From positions 496,001-560,000 of the forward strand of contig NC_079490.1 in assembly GCF_020520425.1 (NCBI RefSeq): DNA of 64,000 bases, read 5' to 3'. Positions 11,767-23,900 of the stretch are shown piece by piece (position 1 is the stretch's first letter; each line of letters begins with the position of its first letter). A program made the position numbers and the translations under genes. This DNA comes from Spinacia oleracea (Eukaryota; Streptophyta; Magnoliopsida; Caryophyllales; Amaranthaceae). Under the pieces are notes generated by a model, which searched no databases, was not told where the DNA came from, and saw only the letters and a list, made by a program, of their open reading frames with translations.

Positions 11767-14700
11767 ATGGCAAACAACAATTCATTCAACATTCGATCAA
11801 TTCTCGAAAAGGAGAAGTTGAACGGGAAAAACTTCCTTGACTGGCAAAGGAACTTACAAATAGTTCTTATGCAGGAAGAAAAGGAGTATGTCCTAGATGA
11901 GGCGATGCCCGAAGCTCCAGGCGACGGGGTCACTCAGGCAGCCCTCAATCGTTGGATTGATGCCAACAAGGATGTGAAATGCTAATGCTCGCCACCATGA
12001 GTGCGGATCTGCAGAAAACGTTCATCAACTCAGATGCTTTCACAATCATCAGTGAGTTGAAGAACATGTTCCAAGATCTGGCTCGAGTCGAAAGATTCGA
12101 GACTCATAGGCAAATTCTTGAGACCAAGCTTAAGAAAGGCGAGCCCGTAAGTCCACATGTTCTCAAAATGATTGGACTCATTGAGAATATGAGTCGGCTG
12201 GATCAGCAATTTTCTCAGGAAATGGCTATAGACACCATCCTCCATTCTCTTCATAGCGGGTATGATCAGTTCAAACTGAACTACAGTATGAATAGTCTGG
12301 ACAAAACGCTCACTGAGCTTCACGGTATGCTGAAGACCGCTGAAAAGACGCTCAAAAGTGATAAGCAGGATGTGCTTATGGTGCGTGGGGGCAAGTTCAA
12401 GAAATCTGGAAAGAAGAGGAATGCTAAGAAAGGTGGCAACAAGGCCAGCCCAACTAAGCAAACTGGCGCCAAATCTGCAAAGAGGAAGGTCAGTCAACCC
12501 ACTTCTGAATCCGAATGCTTCTACTGCAAGAAGAAGGGGCATTGGAAGAGAGATTGCTTGAAGCTAAAGGAAGATCAGAAGAACGGAACAGTCGTTCCAT
12601 CTTCAGGTATTTTCGTTATAGACTGTATACTTGCTAATTCAACTTCTTGGGTATTAGATACAGGTTGTGGCTCACACTTATGTTCCAATCCACAGGGACT
12701 AAGAAGAAGTAGAAAGTTAAGCAAGGGTGAAGTCGACCTACGAGTGGGAAATGGAGCACGGATTGCTGCATTAGCTGTAGGAACTTACTATTTGTCGTTG
12801 CCCTCCGGGCTAGTTTTGGAACTGGAAGAATGTTTCCATGTTCCAAGTCTTACTAAAAACATCATTTCAGTTTCTTGCTTAGATGCTAAGGGATTTTCCT
12901 TTATAATAAAAGACAATAGTTGTTCGTTTTATTTTAAAGAGATGTTTTATGGATCTGCTAGATTAGTCAATGGACTTTATTTATTAGATCACGACAAAAC
13001 AAGTATATAACATAAATACCAAAAGGGCCAAAAAGGATGATTCAGATCTCACCTACCTGTGGCATTGTCGATTAGGCCATATAAACTTGAAACGCTTAGA
13101 AAGACTTCAAAGGGAAGGAATTCTAGAACCATTTGACTTAGAGGATTATGGTAAATGCGAATCATGTTTACTTGGCAAAATGACAAAGCAACCTTTCTCT
13201 AAAGTTGGAGAAAGAGCAAATGAACTATTGGGTTTAATCCATACAGATGTATGTGGACCAATGAGTACAAATGCTAGAGGTGGTTTCAGCTACTTTATCA
13301 CTTTCACTGATGACTTCAGTAGGTATGGTTATGTCTACCTAATGAAGCATAAGTCTGAATCCTTTGACAAATTCAAGGAATTTCAGAGTGAAGTAGAGAA
13401 TCAATTAGGCAAGAAGATTAAGGCACTGCGGTCTGATAGAGGCGGTGAATATCTGAGCTATGAATTTGATGACCATCTGAAAGAATGTGGAATTCTATCA
13501 GAATTGACTCCTCCTGGAACACCACAATGGAACGGTGTGTCAGAACGGAGGAACAGAACCTTGCTAGACATGGTCAGGTCAATGATGGGTCAGGCCGAAC
13601 TTCCATTAGAATTTTGGGGACATGCACTAAATACAGCTGCACTCACTATAAATAGAGCTCCGTCTAAAGCTGTCGAAAAGACTCCATACGAATTATGGTT
13701 TGGAAAGCCTCCAAATGTGTCTTTTCTTAAGATTTGGGGATGTGAAGTATACGTCAAACGATTAATTTCAGACAAACTTCATCCAAAATCTGACAAATGT
13801 ATCCTTGTGGGCTATCCAAAGGAAACAAAGGGGTATTACTTCTACAATACATCTGAGAACAAAGTGTTTGTTGCTCGAGATGGTGTCTTTTTGGAGAAGG
13901 ATCATATTTCCAAAATGACAAGTGGGAGAAAAGTAGACCTCGAAGAAATTCGAGTCGAACAACAAACTCTAGAGAATGCTCAAGATGACATTCAGGATGA
14001 AACTCAGAGATCTTTAGAAGAATCTGGTGAGAATCATGGTCAATCTAGAAATGTTACCCCGCGTAGATCGCAAAGATATAGATCTCAACCGGAAAGGTAC
14101 TTAGGTATTTTGACGAACGAGAGCTATGACGTTCTATTACTTGAAAGTGATGAACCTGCGACTTACAAGCAAGCTATGACGAGCCCTAGCTCCAAGCAAT
14201 GGCAAGAAGCCATGCAATCTGAATTAGACTCCATGTCTGAAAACCAAGTATGGGATTTGGTCGATTTGCCAGATGGCTACCAAGCCATTGGAAGCAAATG
14301 GGTTTTCAAACTGAAAAAGGACAAGGATGGGAAACTTGAAGTTTTCAAAGCTAGATTGGTTGCAAAAGGTTACAGGCAAGTCCACGGTGTGGATTACGAT
14401 GAAACCTTTTCACCAGTTGCAATGCTAAAGTCTATTCGAATAATGTTAGCAATCGCTGCATATTACGATTACGAAATATGGCAGATGGATGTCAAAACTG
14501 CTTTCTTAAACGGCGTTTTAACAGAAACTGTGTTTATGACACAGCCTGAAGGTTTTGAGGATCCAAAGAATGCTAAAAAGGTATGCAAGCTAAAGAAATC
14601 AATCTACGGATTGAAGCAGGCATCCAGGAGCTGGAATATACGTTTTGATGAAGCAGTCAGTGACTTTGGTTTCATCAAGAACGCGGACGAATCTTGTGTA

Positions 14701-15732
14701 TACAAAAAGGTCAGTGGGAGCAAAATTGCTTTCCTAGTATTATATGTCGACGACATATTGCTTATCGGAAATGACATTCCTATGTTGAACTCTGTCAAGA
14801 TTTGGCTTGGGAAATGTTTTTCGATGAAGGATCTAGGAGAAGCACAGTACATATTGGGCATCAAGATTTACAGAGATAGATCTAAAAAGGTGATTGGACT
14901 TAGTCAAAGCACTTATATCAATAAGGTGCTTGATAGGTTCAAGATGGCGGACTCCAAGCGAGGCTACCTACCCATGTCTCATGGAATGACTCTAAGCAAG
15001 ACTCAGTGCCCAAAAACACTTGATGAGCGTAGACGAATGAATGGGATTCCATATGCATCATTGATTGGTTCAATAATGTATGCTATGATATGTACACGCC
15101 CGGATGTTGCGTACGCACTCAGTGCTACGAGCAGATACCAGTCAGACCCAGGAGAGGCGCATTGGACTGCTGCCAAGAACATTCTGAAGTACCTGAAAAG
15201 GCACAAAGATGACTTCCTGGTCTATGGTGGAGATGATGAATTAATTGTTAAAGGCTATACGGACGCAAGTTTCCAAACCGACAAAGATGATTTCAGATCA
15301 CAGTCTGGGTTTGTCTTCTGCCTCAACGGAGGAGCAGTAAGCTGGAAAAGTGCTAAGCAAAGCACCATTGCGGATTCTACAACTGAAGCGGAGTACATTG
15401 CTGCACATGAAGCAGCAAAGGAAGCTATATGGCTAAGGAAGTTCATAGGAGAACTTGGTGTAGTCCCCTCCATTAAAGGACCAATAGCCCTGTATTGTGA
15501 TAATAACGGAGCTATTGCACAGGCAAAAGAGCCTAGACACCACCAGAGAGTCAAGCATGTACTTCGTAGATTTCACCTTCTACGAGAGTTCGTTGAAAGA
15601 AAAGAAGTCGAGATAAGCAAAATTGGAACTGATGACAACATATCAGATCCATTAACTAAACCTCTGCCGCAAGCGAAGCACAACTCGCACACTGCAGCTA
15701 TGGGAATCAAGCATATTGGAGAATGGCTTTGA
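11767..15732 (+). mobile_element. gag-pol coding part of the Copia element
   Basis: Recognisable parts in order: a gag segment (about 11.8-12.5 kb) opening with MANNNSFN; a zinc knuckle CFYCKKKGHWKRDC near 12.52 kb; an aspartic protease core LDTGCGSH near 12.65 kb; an integrase (about 13.1-14.0 kb) with HTDVCGPM and an RSDRGGEYLS core; reverse transcriptase (about 14.2-15.0 kb) with KTAFLNG and YVDD; RNase H (about 15.2-15.7 kb) with GYTDASF and TEAEYIA. The region is near full length for a Copia polyprotein. It is treated as a fossil carrying about two breaks. Confidence 0.93.
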
Positions 15733-16596
15733 TGTCTCTGTTTAATGTTTTAAAGTTTTAGAGTTTAAATCTTTGTAAAACATTATTGGTTAATCATTCA
15801 CAATAAATGAAAGAAATTCATTTTTCCATTTAATTTGTGGTTTATTAAATGATGAGTCCCTTCAACTTGACGATATATTCAAGATAGACTGTCAGGACCA
15901 GTCCTGTGACTAAGAAATGTCTATCAAGTGAACTTGAATGTCAAAGGTTGAAAATGGTCCCTAATCGGAGTTTTCTATAAAATTGGACGCATAGAAAACG
16001 TTAGACGATTAGAATGCAAGATGACTAGTAGTTCTGTTTCTTGAACTATGTGGACATGGCAATGTCATAATCATTTGCATAGATACTTACTTTGGGAAGA
16101 CTAGTATCGGACAAGACCTATGAAACTTTACTGTAAGAGATGAAAGTCTGTCATAAGTAAATTTCATTAAATTATTAGACACTAAATCCTCAATACCTGA
16201 GTGATTTGAGATTACTTGTTTGAGAACTGGTTGCTTTGACGTTGACCAACCGTCGCACCGTAAAAGGAGGCTATAAAGGCAACGCTCAGGTAATCACCTA
16301 TCAAACGAAGTCTAATCTCAAGATCGCAAGATTGGGATTGTCCTCCCATAAATCGGGAAGAGATGCTTAAAAGTTGTACAAGGCCACTCGGAGAGCTAGA
16401 AACTGTGAAATGCATGGCCGTGCTCGGATGAATCATAGGCTATGATTATCTGTTTATTTGATCAGTTGAACTCTGAAACCGAGGAACACCTCTGGACATA
16501 ATAAGGATGACAACTCTTACCTTATGTTCAAGAGCAAGCATCGAGCGACAAAGGAATTAGGAAATGCACACTTGTCCCTAAGGACAAGTGGGAGAC
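15733..16596 (+). mobile_element. 3' untranslated part and polypurine tract of the Copia element
   Basis: No extra gene is visible between RNase H and the 3' LTR. The purine-rich run AAGGACAAGTGGGAGAC ends directly before the LTR at 16,596 and is the likely primer for second-strand synthesis. Confidence 0.7.
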
Positions 16597-17939
16597 TGCA
16601 GGAAATAATGCCCTTGGTCCAAGTATGCATTCTATGTTAAGTCTAATAAATGCGGTTCAGTATTAATTAACAAGTTAATAATTCAGTGAGATCAAGTGAG
16701 CTGAATGCCTAGCTAGAGGCCGCTTCAGTTCAAGTGGAATTAATGATATTAATCCACAGCTTACTCTTGACTGAACCCGTAGGGTCACACAAATAGTACG
16801 TAAACGGATCAAGTATTTAATGGCATTAAATACTCCATCTATGAATATTCGGAACCGACGGATCTTGGTTTCAGTGGGAGCTAAGATCGTCACAGGCAAG
16901 AAATGAATACTCCGGAAACGATGATATTGCCGGAAACGGAAATATGGATCGTGTCGGAAATATGAATATTATCCAAGTCGTAGATGTTGCCGGAAACGGA
17001 AACATGGTACGTATCGGAAAATATTATTGGAAATGGAAATATTACCAGAATCGGAAATATTGCCGGAAACGGAAATATTGTCAGAATCGGAAATATTGCC
17101 GGAATCGGAAAATAATTCCGGAAACGGAAATATTAAATATTTGTTCGAAACGGAAATTAATTCCGGAATCGGAAATATTAAATATTGTTCGTATCGGAAA
17201 TAGATTCCGGAAATGGAAATTTAATCGGAAGCGTATTGTACGATTTAGCATCGGACGAGGCCTGCCGGACGAAGGCCCAGCACGAAGCCGGGCCATCGCC
17301 CAGCAAGCACGCACGCCACAAGCCCAGCGCGCGCCAAGGCCACGGATGCGTGGGCCGCGCTGCATGGGCTGCTGCTCGCATGCGCATAGGCAGCCCTTGT
17401 GGCTGCCGTGTGTGTGTGTGAGTTTGTGCTCATGCGTGATTCCTAAAACTGCAAGAGTTAGTGTGTGATTAAATTCCTATTCCTAATTAGATAAATTAAT
17501 TAAATAGAATTCATGTAGGATTCTGATTTCAATTAATTCGTATCTTACTAGGATTGCGATTCCTTTTCCATAACTCTATAAATAAAGGCCTAAGGGTCAT
17601 TATTTACATACGAGTTTCAAGTATTCAAAAACTAAGATTTTTAAGCAGAAAAATCAGCCAATATTCTTGCCTACCCAACCGAAAATATTAGAACCTTAAG
17701 GGCGATTCTAGTTGGTCAATCTTAAGGCGGATCCGGACGTGCTGTGGACTATCTACGGAGGGACGACACTTGGAGTCCTAAAGACTTGTTCTTGTTCGGT
17801 TCGGGCGCAGCTAGGGAAGGCACGCAACAAAGAGTATGCATCTAAACTATGCTAAATGATTATGTGTAAATAATATGTTTCCTGGCTTTATGGTTTTTCC
17901 GCATGATTTATGAACTGTCATATGAATCATAACCTAACA
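16597..17939 (+). repeat. 3' LTR of the Copia element
   Basis: The LTR starts TGCAGGAAATAATG and ends CCTAACA, with the same 1,343 bp length as the 5' LTR and about three mismatches to it. The TATA box and U3 minisatellite are both retained. The satellite resumes at 17,940 with the second CCAAT. Confidence 0.95.
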
Positions 17940-20900
17940 CCAATATGACTCCTGGGGACCGAAAGGGTATGAGGGAAGCGCCCGGACCTCTAACGTTTCA
18001 ATTTTCTTAAAATGTAAAAATTAGCCAAAATCGCCCACCTATAATGCACACTTTTCGACCAAATTTGACCCGTTTTGTGGTTTTTTTTTAGATCTCCTTC
18101 AATTTTGGGGAATGTATAATATGGTAATATAATAAGGTTTGGTCGGGAAAAAACCAACTTATTGGTCCCTTAAGGCACCGGAATTCCATTTATTCCACAA
18201 CGCGCCTTTTTTCGAAGTCCCTTTAAATGTCATTTAAGAGGCCGGGGAGATGCTGCTAAGCACCCAATATGACCCCTGGGGACCCATAGGGTATGTGGAA
18301 AGTGCCCGGACCTCTAACGTTTCAAGTTTCTTAAAATTTAAAAATTAGCCAAAATCACCCACCTATAATGCATACTTTTCGACCAAATTTGACCCGTTTT
18401 GTGGTTTTTTTTTTAGATCTCCTCAAATTTTGGGGAATGTATAATATGGTCATATAATAAGGTTTGGTCGGAAAAAAACCAAATTATTAGTCCCTTAAGG
18501 CCCCGGAATTCCATTTATTCAACAACGCGCGTTTTTTCGAAGTCTCTTTAAATGCCATTTAGGAGGCCGGGGAGATGCTGATAAGCACCCAATATGACCC
18601 CTGGGGACCCATAGGGTATGTGGGAAGTGCCCGGACCTCTAACGTTTCAAGATTCTTAAAATATAAAAATTAGCCAAAATCGCCCACCTATAATGCACAC
18701 TTTTCGACCAAATTTGACCCGTTTTGTGGGTGTTTTTTAGATCTTCTCAAATTTTGGGAATGTTTAATATGATCATATAATAAAGTTTAGTCGCTAAAAA
18801 ACCAACTTATTGGTCCCTTAAGGCCCCAGAATTCCATTTATTCTGCCACACGTGTTTTTTCAAAAATCCTTTTAAATTCCATTTAGGAGGCCGAGAAGAT
18901 GCTTCTAAGCACCCAATATGACCCCCCGAGAACCCATGAAGTATGTGGGAAGCGCCCGGACCCCTAACATTTTCCGTTTCCTAAAATATAAAAATTAGCA
19001 AAATCGCCCACCTTAAGCACACTATTTGACCAAATTTGACCCGTTTTGTGGTTTTTTTTTAGATCTCCTCGAATTTTGGAGAATGTATAATATGGTCATA
19101 TAATAAGGTTTGGTCGGGAAAAAAACCAACTAATTGGTCCCTTAAGGCCCCGGAATTCCATTTATTTCACAACGCGCGTTTTTTCGAAGTCCCTTTAAAT
19201 GCTATTTAGGAGGCCGGGGAGATGCTGCTAAGCACCCAATATGATCCCTGGGGACCTAAAGCGTATGTGGGAAGCGCCCGGACCTCTAACGTTTCAAGTT
19301 TCTTAAAATGTAAAAATTAGCCAAAATCGCCCACCTATAATGCACCATTTTCGACCAAATTTGACCCGTTTTGTGGTTTTTTTTTAGATCTTCTCAAATT
19401 TTGGATAATGTATAATATGGTCATATAATAAGGTTTGGTCGGGAAAAAACCAACTTATTGGTCCCTTAAGGCCCCGGAATTCCATTTATTTCACAACGCG
19501 CGTTTTTTCGAAGTCCCTTTAAATGCCATTTAGGAGGCCGGGGAGATGCTGCTAAGCACCCAATATGACCCCTGGGGACCCAAAGGGTATGTGGGAAGCG
19601 CCCGAACCTCTAACGTTTCAAGTTTCTTAAAATGTAAAAATTAGCCAAAATCGCCCACCTATAATGCACACTTTTCGACCAAATTTGACCCGTTTTATGG
19701 TTTTTTTTTTAGATCTCCTCAAATTTTGGGGAATGTATAATATGGTCATATAAAAAGGTTTGGTCGGGAAAAAACCAACTTATTGGACCCTTAAGGTCCC
19801 GGAATTCCATTTATTTCACAACGCGCGTTTTTTCGAAGTCACTTTAAATGCCATTTAGGAGGCAGGGGAAATGTTGCTAAGCACCCAATATGACCCCTGA
19901 GACCCATAGGGTATGTGGGAAGTGCCCGGACCTCTAACGTTTCAAGTTTCTTAAAATTTAAAAATTAGCCAAAATCACCCACCTATAATGCACACTTTTC
20001 GACCAAATTTGCCCCGTTTTGTGGTTTTTTTTTAGATCTCCTCAAATTTTGGAGAATGTATAATATGGTCATATAATAAGGTTTGGTCAAAAAAAAACCA
20101 ACTAATTGGTCCCTTAAGGCCCCGGAATTCCATTTATTTCACAACGCGCGTTTTTTCGAAGTCCCTTTAAATGCCATTTAGGAGGCTGGGGAGATGCTGC
20201 TAAGCACCCAATATGACCCCTGGGGACCCAAAGGATATGTGGGAAGCGCCTGGACCTCTAACGTTTCAAGTTTCTTAAAATTTAAAAATTAGCCAAAATC
20301 GCCCACCTATAATGCACACTTTTCGACCAAATTTGACCCGTTTTGTGATTTTTTTTTTTTAGATCTCATAAAATTTTGGGGAATGTATAATATGGTCATA
20401 TAATAAGGTTTGGTCGGGAAAAAACCAACTTATTTGTCCCTTAAGGCCCCGGAATTCCATTTATTCTACAACGCGCGTTTGTTCGAAATCCCTTTAAATG
20501 CCATTTAGGAGGCCGGGGAGATGCTGCTAAGCACCCAATATGACCCCTGGGGACCCAAAGGGTATGTAGGAAGCGCCCGGACCTCTAACATTTCAAGTTT
20601 CTTAAAATGTAAAAATTAGCCAAAATCGTCCACCTATAATGCACACTTTTCGACCAAATTTGACCCGTTTTGTGGTTTTTTTTTTAGATCTCATGAAATT
20701 TTGGGGAATGTTTAATATGATCATATAATAAAGCTTGGTCGGGAAAAAAACAACTAATTGGTCCCTTAAGGCCCCAGAATGTCATTTAATCTACAACACG
20801 CGTTTTTTGAAGTCCCTTTAAATGCCATTTAGGAGGCCGGGGAGATGCTGCTAAGCACCCAATATGACCCCTGGGGACCGAAAGGGTATGTGGGAAGCGC

Positions 20901-23900
20901 CCGGACCTCTAACGTTTCAAGTTTCTTAAAATTTAAAAATTAACCAAAATCGCTCACCTATAATGCACACTTTTCGACCAACTTTGACCCGTTTTGTGGT
21001 TTTTTTTTAGATCTTCTCAAATTTTGGATAATGTATAATATGGTCATATAATAAGGTTTGGTCGGGAAAAAACCAACTTATTGGTCCCTTAAGGCCCCGG
21101 AATTCCATTTATTTCACAACGCGCGTTTTTTCGAAGTCCCTTTAAATGCCATTTAAGAGGCCGGGGAGATGCTGCTAAGCACCCAGTATGACCCCTGGGG
21201 ACCCAAAGGGTATGTGGGAAGCGCCCGAACCTCTAACGTTTCAAGTTTCTTAAAATGTAAAAATTAGCCAAAATCGCCCACCTATAATGCACACTTTTCG
21301 ACCAAATTTGACCCGTTTTATGGTTTTTTTTTTAGATTTCCTCTAATTTTGGGGAATGTATAATATGGTCATATAATAAGGTTTGGTCGGGAAAAAACCA
21401 ACTTATTGGACCCTTAAGGTCCCGGAATTCCATTTATTTCACAACGCGCGTTTTTTCGAAGTCCCTTTAAATGCCATTTAGGAGGCCGGGGAAATGTTGC
21501 TAAGCACCCAATATGACCCCTGAATCCCATAGGGTATGTGGGAAGTGCCCGGACCTCTAACGTTTCAAGTTTCTTAAAATTTAAAAATTAGACCCGTTTT
21601 GACCCGTTTTGTGGTTTTTTTTTACCACAACGCGGAGATGCTGCTAAGCACCCAATATGACCCCTGGGGACCCAAAGGGTATGTGGGAAGCGCCCGGACC
21701 TCTAACGTTTCAAGTTTCTTAAAATGTAAAAATTAGCCAAAATCGCCCACTTTTCGACCAAATTTGACCCGTTTTATGGGTTTTTTTTTAGATCTCCTCA
21801 AATTTTGGGGAATGTATAATATGGTCATATAATAAGGTTTGGTCGGGAAAAAACCAACTTATTGGACCCTTAAGGTCCCGGAATTCCATTTATTTCACAA
21901 CGCGCGTTTTTTCGAAGTCCCTTTAAATGCCATTTAGGAGGCCGGGGAAATGTTGCTAAGCACCCAATATGACCCCTGAGACCCATAGGGTATGTGGGAA
22001 GTGCCCGGACCTCTAACGTTTCAAGTTTCTTAAAATTTAAAAATTAGCCAAAATCACCCACCTATAATGCACACTTTTCGACCAAATTTGACCCGTTTTG
22101 TGGTTTTTTTTAGATCTCCTCAAATTTTGGGGAATGTATAATATGGTCATATAATAAGGTTTGGTCGGAAAAAAACCAAATTATTAGTCCCTTAAGGCCC
22201 CGGAATTCCATTTATTCAACAACGCGCGTTTTTTCGAAGTCTCTTTAAATGCCATTTAGGAGGCCGGGGAGATGCTGATAAGCACCCAATATGACCCCTG
22301 GGGACCCATAGGGTATGTGGGAAGTGCCCGGACCTCTAACGTTTCAAGATTCTTAAAATTTAAAAATTAGCCAAAATCACCCACCTATAATGCATACTTT
22401 TCGACCAAATTTGACCCGTTTTGTGGTTTTTTTTTTTAGATCTCCTCAAATTTTGGGGAATGTATAATATGGTCATATAATAAGGTTTGGTCGGAAAAAA
22501 ACCAAATTATTAGTCCCTTAAGGCCCCGGAATTCCATTTATTTCACAACGCGCGTCTTTTCGAAGTCCCTTTAAATGCCATTTAGGAGGCCGGGGAGATG
22601 CTGCTAAGCACCCAATATGACCCCTGGGGACCCAAAGGGTATGTGGGAAGCGCCCGAACCTCTAACGTTTCAAGTTTCTTAAAATGTAAAAATTAGCCAA
22701 AATCGCCCACCTATAATGCACACTTTTCGACCAAATTTGACCCGTTTTATGGTTTTTTTTTTAGATCTCCTCAAATTTTGGGGAATGTATAATATGGTCA
22801 TATAATAAGGTTTGGTCGGGAAAAAACCAACTTATTGGACCCTTAAGGTCCCGGAATTCCATTTATTTCACAACGCGCGTTTTTTCGAAGTCCCTTTAAA
22901 TGCCATTTAGGAGGCCGGGGAAATGTTGCTAAGCACCCAATATGACCCCTGAGACCCATAGGGTATGTGGGAAGTGCCCGGACCTCTAACGTTTCAAGTT
23001 TCTTAAAATTTAAAAATTAGCCAAAATCACCCACCTATAATGCACACTTTTCGACCAAATTTGACCCGTTTTGTGGTTTTTTTTTAGATCTCCTCAAATT
23101 TTGGAGAATGTATAATATGGTCATATAATAAGGTTTGGTCAGAAAAAAACCAACTAATTGGTCCCTTAAGGCCCCGGAATTCCATTTATTTCACAACGCG
23201 CGTTTCTTCGAAGTCCCTTTAAATGACATTTAGGAGGCCGGGGAGATGCTGCTAAGCACCCAATATGACCCCTGGGGACCCAAAGGGTATGTGGGAAGCG
23301 CCCGGACCTCTAACGTTTCAAGTTTCTTAAAATGTAAAAATTAGCCAAAATCGCCCACCTATAATGCACACTTTTCGACCAAATTTGACCCGTTTTGTGG
23401 TTTTTTTTTAGATCTTCTCAAATTTTGGATAATGTATAATATGGTCGTATAATAAGGTTTGGTCGGGAAAAAACCAACTAATTTTGGAGAATGTATAATA
23501 TGGTCATATAATAAGGTTTGGTCAGAAAAAAACCAACTAATTGGTCCCTTAAGGCCCCGGAATTCCATTTATTTCACAACGCGCGTTTTTTCGAAATCCC
23601 TTTAAATGCCATTTAGGAGGCCGGGGAGATGCTGCTAAGCACCCAATATGACCCCTGGGGACCCAAAGGGTATGTGGGAAGCGTCCGGACCTCTAACGTT
23701 TAAAGTTTCTTAAAATGTAAAAATTAGCCAAAATCGCCCACCTATAATGCACACTTTTCGACCAAATTTGACCCGTTTTGTGGTTTTTTTTTAGATCTCC
23801 TCAAATTTTGGGGAATGTATAATATGGTCATATAATAAGGTTTGGTCGGGAAAAAAACAAACTTATTGGTCCCTTAAGGCCCCGGAATTCCATTTATTTC

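Larger units (their letters stand above)
7581..17939 (+). mobile_element. Copia-superfamily LTR retrotransposon, young, full length
   Basis: Two 1,343-bp LTRs (7,581-8,923 and 16,597-17,939) begin TG and end CA. They are flanked by a 5-bp target duplication CCAAT (7,576-7,580 and 17,940-17,944) cut from a satellite monomer. Order of parts: 5' LTR, tRNA primer site, a leader of about 2.8 kb, gag, protease, integrase, reverse transcriptase, RNase H, untranslated 3' region, polypurine tract, 3' LTR. Integrase before reverse transcriptase makes it Copia. The lineage is unsure: long LTRs and leader suggest a Tork, TAR or Angela relative. The LTRs differ at only about three positions, so insertion is recent, perhaps 0.1-0.2 million years ago if plant rates of 0.65-1.3e-8 per site per year apply. 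The coding part looks near-complete but broken, with about two breaks. No envelope-like frame is seen. Confidence 0.97.
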
